DNA of 64,000 nucleotides from Gemmatimonadaceae bacterium (GTDB taxonomy: Bacteria; Gemmatimonadota; Gemmatimonadetes; Gemmatimonadales; Gemmatimonadaceae). How positions within the stretch are numbered: the first letter of the stretch is position 1; the number at the start of each line of letters is the position of its first letter. The notes under the pieces are model-generated. The model saw nothing but the letters and a program-made list of their open reading frames with translations. It ran no database searches and was not told the origin of the DNA. The DNA is taken from positions 1-64,000 of the forward strand of contig DATLUQ010000051.1 of NCBI GenBank assembly GCA_035533015.1, in the 5' to 3' direction. The translations under genes were made by a program, and so were the position numbers. This document shows, in pieces, positions 1 to 8,291 of the stretch.

Positions 1-1
1 C

Positions 2-142
2 GCCTTGTGGGGCCTGGTGCTGATCGCAATCGGCGTCGCGGTGATCGGTAAAGTCCCCAAAGCGAAGGCCTGGGCGTTCGGCATCGGCCTCTGGGTGGTC
101 ACGCTGCTTCCCGGCCTGTTTGGCGCCTACCGCCAGATGTAA
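2..142 (+). CDS. C-terminal fragment of a small membrane protein
   Basis: The window opens inside this gene. The frame starting at base 2 stays open for 46 codons and stops at 140-142 (TAA). The visible residues form two hydrophobic stretches (a segment around LIAIGVAVIG and another around GLWVVTLLPGLFG) separated by a short basic turn with several lysines, which suits an integral membrane protein with a helical hairpin. The start lies outside the window, so neither family nor length can be judged. It runs toward the TPR gene on the other strand, with only 34 bases between the two stops. Confidence 0.55.
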   Translation, partial: ALWGLVLIAIGVAVIGKVPKAKAWAFGIGLWVVTLLPGLFGAYRQM

Positions 143-176
143 GCAGAAGTCCGCGGTTGCGGCGGCAGTCGGATGA

Positions 177-1406
177 TCAGCCCGCGACTGCGGCTTCGCG
201 CATTGCGCGCAATCCGCCAACAATCGTTTCGAGGTCCGATGGGGTGACCGTTGCCGGTTCCTCCACGCAATCGGATCGCCCCGCTATCGCGTGTTCAATG
301 ACTTGCAACTCGCGCGTGAACCTGTGCGTCTTGGCGAGCGAAGCCGCGCGGCGAAACGCAGTCTGACTCGGCCCTTCCATGCCCAGGGCGCGCAGGCCAT
401 ACCCGACCTGCAGTGCCAACTCGATTTGTAATGGCAAGGGCAGCGGTGAAGAGTCAAGCATGCGGCGGTACTTGCGAAACGACTTGCCCGCGCCGTCATC
501 TGCCGCGATCCGCATGAGCAGAATGAGCGACATCCAGCAGCAATACTGATCGCGCGCGGTACACGACAGAATGAGGAATGCGTCGCGGGCCGCGTCGCGC
601 ATTCCGAGTCGGCGGAAATTCTCGCCGATGTCGGTGAGAATGCGGTCCCGGTCTGAGGGAGACTCGCATAATTGCAGGGCAGCATACGCCAGACGGGCGG
701 CGTCCGCGAGATCACCGCGGTTTCCCGCCATGACCGCGCATTCGTGGAGCGCCAACGACTGCAGGCGTGGGAGCGCTGCTTGTTCCGCGCATTGGACAAC
801 TCGGCGAAACTCAGCGTCTGCCTTGGCCGAGAACCCTTGCGCCGCATCGGTCCTCGCGCGCCCGAGATCGGCCAACATGACGTTGGTCAAGTCTCCCGTG
901 CGTTCCGCGATCTGGCGTGCCCGCAAGTGACTTCGCCGTGAATCTTCGAATCGGCCGAGTACGCGAAGGCAATATCCCTCTCGCGTCAGCGCATGTGCCA
1001 CCGCCGTCTCCGGACTCGCTGCCCCCGCATGGTCCACGATCGCGTCGTACACGGCCAATGCGAGATGCCACTTGGCGTCCATTTCGAGCGCCTTCCCATA
1101 CTTCAGGAGCCAATCAGCCACCGTCGATGCAGAATCCGGTCCCCCACCCGCGATGGCATCGAGCACGCGCTCGAGCAGCGCCGGAGTGGACTGTCCAGGG
1201 TCAACGCTCTGCACGGTTGCCATTGCACCGGCGACATCAAATCCGGAGCGGCAGCCCTCCGCCACCCACCGATCAACGGTGCGCAATACCACGAGTCCGG
1301 CCACCGCCGCCTGCGCTGCCGCATCGTCCCCGCCCGAGCGGGTCAATTCTTCGACGAACGCACGGGGGATCATACGCGCCCGCGCCCGTACGCGCGCTTC
1401 ATGCAT
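177..1406 (-). CDS. TPR-type helical repeat protein, function unknown
   Basis: A 409-residue protein that is almost entirely alpha-helical and Ala/Arg/Leu-rich. Repeated helix pairs have the spacing of tetratricopeptide repeats, for example around residues 110-150, 150-190 and 255-300. No signal peptide, membrane segment or catalytic motif is visible, so a cytoplasmic scaffold or sensor role is an inference. The first ATG (1406) has no clear ribosome binding site; the ATG twelve codons in, just before IPRAFVEEL, is an equally good start. The helical style resembles the C-terminal half of the large protein at 8292-11324. Other families of alpha-solenoid cannot be excluded by eye. Confidence 0.6.
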   Translation of the reverse strand: MHEARVRARARMIPRAFVEELTRSGGDDAAAQAAVAGLVVLRTVDRWVAEGCRSGFDVAGAMATVQSVDPGQSTPALLERVLDAIAGGGPDSASTVADWLLKYGKALEMDAKWHLALAVYDAIVDHAGAASPETAVAHALTREGYCLRVLGRFEDSRRSHLRARQIAERTGDLTNVMLADLGRARTDAAQGFSAKADAEFRRVVQCAEQAALPRLQSLALHECAVMAGNRGDLADAARLAYAALQLCESPSDRDRILTDIGENFRRLGMRDAARDAFLILSCTARDQYCCWMSLILLMRIAADDGAGKSFRKYRRMLDSSPLPLPLQIELALQVGYGLRALGMEGPSQTAFRRAASLAKTHRFTRELQVIEHAIAGRSDCVEEPATVTPSDLETIVGGLRAMREAAVAG

Positions 1407-1510
1407 GACGCCGCACCCGTGCGGCCGCCCGGCCTCTGTGACGCGCGATGCTGCCCGTCACCGGATCGCTCCGTAACCCGCGCGCCCGTCGATCACGCGT
1501 ATCCAGGCGC

Positions 1511-2578
1511 CTATTTCCGTTTCGCTGCGGAACCTGGGGCCGGCTCCGCCCCCGCCACAAAGCGCGAGTGCGTCCGGTCGAGCATGTCCACCACGCGCAC
1601 GAGTTCGTTGTCGTACACCTGGATGCGGCTCAGGCTCAGTGGATTGAACCGTGGGTCGTAGGGGCTGCGATTGGGCCCGCCCGCGACCTCGAGAATCGCG
1701 TCGAAATCGTAGCGATACACCTGGCCGGTCTTGGGGTCTTTCCACGATCCAGCCTTGGCCAGTGCGCGGTTCTTGGGCCAGATGCCCAGCGGCAACGCGA
1801 ACGTCCGCACGCGATAGCCAGGCACCGCCGAGTCGATTGCCATGTCTCCGCGCGCGATCTGCTCCTGCACCACCGCGTCGCTGTACTTGGCCAGATTGGC
1901 GTGCCACAACGTGTGGCCGCACAGCTCGAAGCCCAGGTCGGCCAGGTATTTGACTTTCCTAAAGCGCCAGGCGGACTTCTGCCCCTGGATGCCCCGCTCA
2001 CCGAAAAACGCATGGCCGGCAGCGGCCGCCGGCAGCATGCAGAAGGTGGCCCGGTTGCCCCAATCAGGATGTTTGGCATGGAACGCCAGCCAGATCCCGA
2101 TCGCGCTCGTCGAATCGATCTCCAGTTTCCCGTTTTGTTCGATGTACCGGAATTGGCCCGGCGATGCATCATCGAAGGTGAACACCACCGGCGACGTGCC
2201 GGCCGGAAGGTCGAGCTTCTTGTCGACAAGCTGCGATACCGTCACCGGGCGGTACCCGTGGTCGTACAGGAGTTGCAGGTCCTGCGCAAAGTGGTGCCAA
2301 CTGCGACCCCACCGCGAGTCGCTATCGGCGACGAGATGATACTCCAGAATCGGCACCCGCCCCTCGCGGTTGGCCCGGAGCGAGCTGTCCAGCGGCGAGC
2401 CGCCGCCGGGCGCGGGCGGGCGTTCGACCTGTGGCCGGGCTACGCGAACCCCCGCGCCAACTTCGGGTGTCAAATCCTGCGACGCCAGCGCTTGAGCGCC
2501 CGCCGCGTGATACGGAATAACGGCCGCGGCGAACCCGCACAACAGCCACTTAACTTGCCCAGAGAGCAGCAATGGCAC
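1511..2578 (-). CDS. secreted polysaccharide deacetylase (NodB-homology domain)
   Basis: 355 residues with a GTG start and a Sec-type signal peptide, probably cleaved after the AGAQA region near residue 30. The NodB fold is shown by the TFDD motif at residues 134-137 (catalytic Asp and metal-binding Asp) and by the second motif with His222 and His226 (H-T-L-W-H), which supply the two metal-binding histidines of this metal-dependent family. Family members remove N- or O-acetyl groups from chitin-like, peptidoglycan or capsule glycans outside the membrane; the substrate here is not readable. It is divergent from the penicillin-binding protein, which suggests a shared cell-envelope role but does not prove it. 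Confidence 0.85.
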   Translation of the reverse strand: MPLLLSGQVKWLLCGFAAAVIPYHAAGAQALASQDLTPEVGAGVRVARPQVERPPAPGGGSPLDSSLRANREGRVPILEYHLVADSDSRWGRSWHHFAQDLQLLYDHGYRPVTVSQLVDKKLDLPAGTSPVVFTFDDASPGQFRYIEQNGKLEIDSTSAIGIWLAFHAKHPDWGNRATFCMLPAAAAGHAFFGERGIQGQKSAWRFRKVKYLADLGFELCGHTLWHANLAKYSDAVVQEQIARGDMAIDSAVPGYRVRTFALPLGIWPKNRALAKAGSWKDPKTGQVYRYDFDAILEVAGGPNRSPYDPRFNPLSLSRIQVYDNELVRVVDMLDRTHSRFVAGAEPAPGSAAKRK

Positions 2579-2653
2579 CTGACCGGATGGAGATGATGGA
2601 TGTGGCGGTGAAGTCTAATCGGGCCGCCAGAAACCTGCGACGGCGCGCCGCGT

Positions 2654-2671
2654 ACGCCTCTCAAGAGGCGT
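2654..2671. other. inverted repeat in a divergent intergenic region
   Basis: A perfect 7-bp stem (ACGCCTC / GAGGCGT) with a TCAA loop sits 17 bases upstream of the penicillin-binding protein start, in the 109-base gap between two divergent envelope genes. It has no U-tract. It could be an operator for either gene or a 5' hairpin in the leader of the plus-strand gene; the sequence alone does not decide. Confidence 0.3.
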
Positions 2672-2687
2672 CCATCACCCCGAGGAT

Positions 2688-4847
2688 ATGAACGTCGCCG
2701 CGGGATTACGGGCCGGGTTCGCCCGGTGTCACCTATGGATCCAGTCGGTTGCACGCCGAGGTGCCGGGTCGGCAGCCCGGGCTCGCAGCCGCGGAGGCCT
2801 TGTCGTGGCGCTCGCCGTCTTTCTCACGGCCGTAGTGGCGTTCGATGCCTGGCTCGGCACCTGCGGCTTCGACGGCTGTCCCTCGGGCGCCGAAATTCGG
2901 GCGTACCGCCCAGACGAAGGCGGGCGGATCCTCGACCGATCGGGTCGGCTGATTGGCCACCTGGCCTTTGTGCGGCGCATCGACGTGCCGCTCAGCCGCG
3001 TGCCCGCTGAGGTGCGCGACGCCTTCGTTGCCACGGAGGACCGGCGCTTCTACCAGCACCACGGACTCGACTGGCGTGGACTCGTGCGGGCGACAGTGCG
3101 GAACATCGCCGCCCTCGGCGTGCGTCAGGGGTTCAGCACGATCGATATGCAGGTGGCCCGCAACACCTTTCTCGCCAACCGCTACACGGGACGGTCACTC
3201 CGGCGCAAGCTCCTCGAAATACGGTACGCCCGCCTGTTCGAGCGCAACCTGACCAAGAACCAGATTCTCGATCTCTACCTCAACGCGATCTACCTCGGCG
3301 ACGGCGTATACGGCGTCGAAGCGGCCAGCCGCGACCTGTTCGACAAGCACGTCTCACAACTCACGCTGGCCGAAGGTGCGCTCCTCGCCGCCCTTCCCAA
3401 GGGACCGTCGGCATACACGCCCCGCCGCGACGAGGACCGCGCCAGGGCCCGACGTGACCTCGTGCTCGGATTGATGGCCGACCAGGGCTTCATCTCGCCC
3501 GACCAAGCCGACGAAGCGCGCGCCGAACCGGTGGAGGTCGCCGGCGACGGGTGGCACCCCGACCAGCGCGACGCGTCCACCGTGATCGACGCCGTCCGCT
3601 CCCTGGTCGACTCCGTGCTGCCCCCCGGACGTCGGACCGGCGATCTTACAGTGCGCACGACCATCGACTGGGCGCTGCAGCGCGCGGCCGACCGCGTCGT
3701 GCCGGGCCAGGCCGACGCCATCGCGCGCGAAACGGAAAGCGAATACGGCTCGGCCCCTGGCCCCGTCGAAGGGGCGTTCGTGGCACTCGATGCAGCCACC
3801 GGCGACATCCGCGCACTCGTCGGCGGCACGCAGGTCGTACGGGGTGGGTTCGACCGCGCCCTCGACGCCCGCCGCCAGCCGGGGTCGGCGTTCAAGCCGT
3901 TCGTATACGCGGCGGCGCTGAAGGCCGGTCTCTCCCCCGCGACGATGGTCCAGGACGAGCCCGTAAATATCGACCTGGGCGGGCGCATCTGGAGCCCCGC
4001 GAACTACGGCAATGAATACACGGGGCCAGTGACCATGCGTCGGGCGCTGATCATCTCGTCGAATGCGGCAGCGGTGCGGGTGAGCCATGGAGTGGGCGAG
4101 CGCGACGTCATTGCCGCCGCGCGCCGCAACGGCATCGTCAGCCCCCTCGCGCCGGTGCCGTCCATCGCCCTTGGCGCATTCGATGTGACGCCACTGGAAC
4201 TGGTGGCGGGATACGCGCCATTCGCCAACGGCGGCATGCGGGTGGTCCCCCGCTTGGTGACGCAGATCGAGGCACCAGGCGGCGCGGTGCTCTGGCAAAG
4301 CGCGACGCAGCGGCAACGGGTCATGGATCCGCGCGACGCGTACGAGATGACGTCCATGCTGGAAGGGGTGGTGGATTTTGGCACGGGGCGCGAGGTGCGC
4401 GACCTGGGCGTTCAGGGACCCGTGGCCGGCAAGACCGGCACGACGAACAACAACGCCGACGTCTGGTTCGTGGGCTACACACCGACGCTCGTGGCCGGGG
4501 TATGGTTCGGGTACGACACGCCGCATGCGATCAGCCGCGACGCTACGGGTGGACGGCTGGCCGCCCCGGCCTGGGCGTCGATCCTGCGTTCGGGATGGCG
4601 CGAGCCGGCCGATTCGCGGTGGACCCCGCCGGCGAATATGGTGGCCGCCGTCATCGATCCCGAGTCGGGGCAACTGGCTGGTGTGTGGTGCCCCCAACGC
4701 GCCACGGACTGGTTCAAGCCGGGCACGGCGCCCACGGACACGTGCACCATGCACACCGAACCGCCGGCGCCGCGCATCGCCGACGGTTTCGAGAACTGGA
4801 TCCGCTCCCTCGTGGAACGCGGGCTTCGGCGAATCATCCGCTTCTGA
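2688..4847 (+). CDS. class A penicillin-binding protein (PBP1A-type transglycosylase/transpeptidase)
   Basis: 719 residues. Order: N-terminal membrane anchor (about residues 36-58), glycosyltransferase 51 domain, then a penicillin-binding transpeptidase domain. The GT51 catalytic Glu is in the E-D-R-R-F motif near residue 113, followed by the family motifs around QGFSTIDMQ and LYLNAIYLG. The transpeptidase carries SxxK (S-A-F-K in RQPGSAFKPF), SxN (S-S-N-A-A) and KTG (GKTGTTNNN). It polymerises lipid II glycan chains and cross-links stem peptides in the periplasm. Length is normal for a short PBP1A without an OB domain or C-terminal tail. The start ATG at 2688 has a GAGGA placed very close to it; no better in-frame start precedes the anchor. 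Confidence 0.93.
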   Translation: MNVAAGLRAGFARCHLWIQSVARRGAGSAARARSRGGLVVALAVFLTAVVAFDAWLGTCGFDGCPSGAEIRAYRPDEGGRILDRSGRLIGHLAFVRRIDVPLSRVPAEVRDAFVATEDRRFYQHHGLDWRGLVRATVRNIAALGVRQGFSTIDMQVARNTFLANRYTGRSLRRKLLEIRYARLFERNLTKNQILDLYLNAIYLGDGVYGVEAASRDLFDKHVSQLTLAEGALLAALPKGPSAYTPRRDEDRARARRDLVLGLMADQGFISPDQADEARAEPVEVAGDGWHPDQRDASTVIDAVRSLVDSVLPPGRRTGDLTVRTTIDWALQRAADRVVPGQADAIARETESEYGSAPGPVEGAFVALDAATGDIRALVGGTQVVRGGFDRALDARRQPGSAFKPFVYAAALKAGLSPATMVQDEPVNIDLGGRIWSPANYGNEYTGPVTMRRALIISSNAAAVRVSHGVGERDVIAAARRNGIVSPLAPVPSIALGAFDVTPLELVAGYAPFANGGMRVVPRLVTQIEAPGGAVLWQSATQRQRVMDPRDAYEMTSMLEGVVDFGTGREVRDLGVQGPVAGKTGTTNNNADVWFVGYTPTLVAGVWFGYDTPHAISRDATGGRLAAPAWASILRSGWREPADSRWTPPANMVAAVIDPESGQLAGVWCPQRATDWFKPGTAPTDTCTMHTEPPAPRIADGFENWIRSLVERGLRRIIRF

Positions 4848-4884
4848 TCGGGGTGCCCGGCCAAGCGTCTCCCGGCCGCGGACG

Positions 4885-6135
4885 TCAGAGCACGCCCACC
4901 CACCGGCTCTTGTCGTCGTTGAAGCTCGGGAAGATACGGTCAAAGGCCGTCGCACCGAGGTGCTTGCCCACGACTTCGGAGAATACGCTGCGGAAATCGG
5001 TGGTGAGCGCAAGGTCGCGATTCTCGTTGAGCTGCTCTGGTTCGAGCCCCGGCCACTTGCCGTGTACCTTGTGCCCCTGCACGTCGCCGCCGATCACGAA
5101 CATCGAGCTGGCGTGCCCGTGGTCGGTGCCGCCGTCCCCGTTCTGCCGCGCCGTGCGGCCGAACTCCGACATCGTGAGAATCGCCACGTCGGCCATCCGG
5201 TCGCCGAGGTCGGTGACCAGGCCGTTGATGGACCGAGAAAAATCGTCGAGGCGCTGCGCAAGCTGACCGGTGGCGCCGCCTTGGTTCACGTGCGTATCCC
5301 AGCCGCCCACGTCGGCGAATGCGATCTCGAGCCCGACGTCAGACTTGATGAGCTGGGCGATCTGCTTCAGGTGCTGGCCGAACGTCGAATTGGGATAGAC
5401 GGCGCCGTTGCGCGGCTGGTACTGCAGTGGGTTGGCGGCGCGCAACACCTTCATCGCCTCGAACATGTCGCCGCCGGCGGCGTGTACGACGTCCGACGAT
5501 CCAGTCATGTACAGTGCTTCGAGCTCGGCCTCGGCGCTCCCCCCGGTGCGGATGGTGAATTCGTCGAGACTATTCATGGCCACCACGGGTGCCGCACCTT
5601 CGAGAATGCGCGGCGTCTGCGGCGTCATCGACACAGCGCGGAACGGGGTGACTTCGCATTCGGCACATGTGCCCTTGGCGGCCAGGTACCGGTTGAGCCA
5701 GCCGTCGGGAGTGCCCTTGTTGTCGGGTGTGCCGCTCTCCATGTAGTCCTGGGCATCGAAATGCGAGCGTGTGTTGCTGGGGCTTCCCACGGCGTGGACG
5801 GCGGTGAGCAGGCCGCGGTCCCATAGCGGCTTGAACGGCGCCAGCGCCGGATGGAGGCCGAAGAATCCGTCGAGGTCGATCGCCGCATTAGCCACGTCTT
5901 GCGAAGGGCGGGGAATGGCGATGGTGGGGCGCATGCGATAGTACGCGGTCTCTCCGTGCGGCACGACGACGTTGAGCGCGTCTGCCGCCCCGCGCTGGAA
6001 GATGCAGATGAGCGTCTTGCCTTTCTGCGCTCTTGGCAAGCCGGCGGCGAACACGCTCCGTCGGAGGAAACTCGGGGACAGCCCCATCGTGACGAGCGCC
6101 AGCGCTCCCGACTTCATGAACACTCGGCGATTCAT
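4885..6135 (-). CDS. DUF1501 family protein, exported
   Basis: 416 residues with a Tat-like start (MNRRVFMKSGALAL and a hydrophobic run). The DUF1501 domain spans most of the protein; typical elements are F-Q-R-G-A-A-D near the N-terminus, V-G-G-W-D-T-H in the middle and the M-S-E-F-G-R-T / D-H-G-H pair, which resembles metal ligands of the alkaline-phosphatase/sulfatase superfamily. The family role is not established. The start is supported by GGGAGG five bases upstream of the ATG. It lies 12 bases downstream of the DUF1800 gene; this pairing recurs in Planctomycetes, Gemmatimonadota and others, so the two probably act together at the cell surface (inference). Confidence 0.88.
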   Translation of the reverse strand: MNRRVFMKSGALALVTMGLSPSFLRRSVFAAGLPRAQKGKTLICIFQRGAADALNVVVPHGETAYYRMRPTIAIPRPSQDVANAAIDLDGFFGLHPALAPFKPLWDRGLLTAVHAVGSPSNTRSHFDAQDYMESGTPDNKGTPDGWLNRYLAAKGTCAECEVTPFRAVSMTPQTPRILEGAAPVVAMNSLDEFTIRTGGSAEAELEALYMTGSSDVVHAAGGDMFEAMKVLRAANPLQYQPRNGAVYPNSTFGQHLKQIAQLIKSDVGLEIAFADVGGWDTHVNQGGATGQLAQRLDDFSRSINGLVTDLGDRMADVAILTMSEFGRTARQNGDGGTDHGHASSMFVIGGDVQGHKVHGKWPGLEPEQLNENRDLALTTDFRSVFSEVVGKHLGATAFDRIFPSFNDDKSRWVGVL

Positions 6136-6147
6136 AGCAGCCTCCCG

Positions 6148-8097
6148 TTACCTACGTTGAAATTCCGGCGCACCCAGCGCGAGCCCCACGACCAGTTGCA
6201 GGCCGGTGAGGTTGAGCGGACGCGTCAGAATCGATCCGCCGCCGCCCCCCCGGCCGCCACGGCCGGCCACACCCAAGGTGCCGCCGCCTCTTCCGCCCCG
6301 CGCCCCGCGTCTGGCACCTCTCGGATTGGACGACGCTGGGTTGGCCATGTTCGCGATCGAATCGGTTCGTGCTTTGCTGAGAAACGGGTTCCGACCCGTG
6401 AGCAGCACGTCGCGCGTGACCTGAGATACCTCGCCCCCGAGGATCGCCTTGATCACCCCGTCCACCTGGTCGTCGTGCGGCGCGCGCGCGAGGTCGCGGG
6501 CGTAGGGCCAATTGGTGAACGCGGCCCCCGGCAGCCGCCCGCTGGCAAGCAGCAATCCGAAGTTGATGCGATTGAGGATGGCACCGGTGTTCATCCAGGC
6601 GTCGCCGCGGTCCGGCCAGCCGTCGGGTGTCTGTCGCCCGAACGCGGGTTGGCCAAGCAGCCCCACCAGGCCGGCGAGGCGGGGTGTGGTGTCCGGCCGG
6701 GCGTCGAGCGCGCGGAGGCCGCTCACCACCACCTCGAATGGCGTTTTCACCTTGGCGCGGTAGGCCGCCGTGCTGAAGAATTCTGGTGACGTGACGATGG
6801 TTCGTACAACTGCTCTTATATCGCCGCCGGTGCGCAGGAAGGTCTGGGCGGCGCGGTCGACGAGAGCTGGGGGCGGGCTGTCGCTCACGAACCGCACCAC
6901 CAGCTTGCGGGCGAGGAAGTGCGCTGTGGCGGGGCTGCGCGCCAGGATGTCGAGTACATCCTCCCCGTCCTCCTCGCCGCGGCCGGCGGGAATCTGGTGG
7001 CCCAGCACCACCTTGGCATCGGCGTCGTGCATCTGAGGACGGAAGATGAATGCCCCGGTGCGCTGGTCGATGCTCCAGCCGGTGAAGCAGCGCGCCACCT
7101 CGATCACGTCGTGCTGGGTGTAGCCGCCCTCCACGCCGAGGGTGTGCAGTTCCATCAATTCGCGCGCGTAGTTCTCGTTGAGCCCGCGCTTGCCCGCCCG
7201 TTGCAGCCGCTGCACGGCTTGCGCGCGCTGGTCGGCGGGCAAGTCGCGGAGTCGCGGGGGGAGTTGGTACGGTCGGGCCCGGCCCAGGGCAGCGAGCACG
7301 CGCTGCCGCTGCGCTGCCGTGGCCACCCGGCCATTGGCCATGAGCGTCGAGTGCGTACTGTCGGCCTGGCTCTCCCAGTTGTCGAGATAGAACAGCATGG
7401 CCGGGCTGTGCGCCACGGCCCCCAGCAGATCGCGGAACTTACCCAGGGCATGCGGGCGGATGACGTCGCGATCGTAGGCATTGAGGAAGTTGCGAGTCTG
7501 TCCCTTGCCCACGTATACGCTGAAGTGGTTCTCCCAGAATTCCACCATCACTTCGTTCAGTTGCCGCTCGCTCAGCACGGCTCGCGCCAGCTGGGCAGAA
7601 ACCAACTCGTTGATCGGACCTTGGACGCGCTGCTGGAGTTCCCGCAGCTGGGGGTTGACCCGCAGAACCTGCCGCTGCGCCTCGGCCTGCGACGTACTGT
7701 CGTCGCCCTTCATCCGCCGTTGAATCTGTCTGCGCGCCTCCTGCACCTCGCGGAACGTCTGCACAATGTCGCCCGTGGGTGTGTCCAGCAGGTGGTACTG
7801 GGCAAGGGCTGAGTCGGCCACGTGATCGTCGATGCGGTCGGGCGTGAGTTGAAGCGAGATCCACCGGTCCACGCCCATCGCCCGCACCTTGTCCACGTCA
7901 CCTGGGCGAGGGCCGTATGCCAGCCGGTTGAGCACCTGCAGCACCTGCTGGTCGGGCAACTGCTCGCGCAGGGTCGCGACCGGCGCCGCGGCGGGCGCGG
8001 GATCCTGGACCGGAGCGGGCGCGGTCGATCCGCTGGCGCACGCGAAGGCCGCGCCGACAGCGGGTAGCCATAGCCACATCTTGGTTCGCAACCGCAT
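6148..8097 (-). CDS. DUF1800 family lipoprotein-like protein
   Basis: The frame is open 44 codons further upstream, but the start is placed at the ATG at 8097 because GGGAGAGG lies just before it and the protein then begins with a proper export signal (MRLRTKMWLWLPAVGAAFAC). The Cys at the end of that signal suggests lipidation, although the lipobox is imperfect. The 649-residue product shows the DUF1800 pattern: an early V-L-N-R-L-A-Y-G-P-R-P-G-D motif, W-E-N-H-F, L-N-E-N-Y-A-R-E-L-M-E-L-H and F-T-G-W. Function is unknown. An unusual Gly/Arg-rich low-complexity tract of about 35 residues lies near the C-terminus (around 6230-6330). It forms a two-gene unit with the DUF1501 gene. Confidence 0.88.
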   Translation of the reverse strand: MRLRTKMWLWLPAVGAAFACASGSTAPAPVQDPAPAAAPVATLREQLPDQQVLQVLNRLAYGPRPGDVDKVRAMGVDRWISLQLTPDRIDDHVADSALAQYHLLDTPTGDIVQTFREVQEARRQIQRRMKGDDSTSQAEAQRQVLRVNPQLRELQQRVQGPINELVSAQLARAVLSERQLNEVMVEFWENHFSVYVGKGQTRNFLNAYDRDVIRPHALGKFRDLLGAVAHSPAMLFYLDNWESQADSTHSTLMANGRVATAAQRQRVLAALGRARPYQLPPRLRDLPADQRAQAVQRLQRAGKRGLNENYARELMELHTLGVEGGYTQHDVIEVARCFTGWSIDQRTGAFIFRPQMHDADAKVVLGHQIPAGRGEEDGEDVLDILARSPATAHFLARKLVVRFVSDSPPPALVDRAAQTFLRTGGDIRAVVRTIVTSPEFFSTAAYRAKVKTPFEVVVSGLRALDARPDTTPRLAGLVGLLGQPAFGRQTPDGWPDRGDAWMNTGAILNRINFGLLLASGRLPGAAFTNWPYARDLARAPHDDQVDGVIKAILGGEVSQVTRDVLLTGRNPFLSKARTDSIANMANPASSNPRGARRGARGGRGGGTLGVAGRGGRGGGGGSILTRPLNLTGLQLVVGLALGAPEFQRR

Positions 8098-8291
8098 CGA
8101 GACCTCTCCCGGTTCTGGAGACTCGGCTGGTGAGACGGATAGGAGGGCCGGCCCGTTAACGAAACCGACCAGAAGTGTGACGTCGGCGCTTGCGAGAGTG
8201 AGGCGGTTTGGCGTACGGTTCGGTGACACCGGTCACCAAGACCTCTCGTGCAGTGTGGACCGGTGGGCCGTCACTCCCGTCACGCCAACGC

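Noticed and set aside
3354-5012. 552-codon minus-strand frame antisense to the penicillin-binding protein
   Set aside because: The plus strand encodes a complete PBP1A with all motifs; the antisense product has no recognisable features.
8097-8229. 44-codon N-terminal extension of the DUF1800 protein
   Set aside because: A strong ribosome binding site and an export signal begin at the ATG at 8097; the extension overlaps the leader of the divergent gene.
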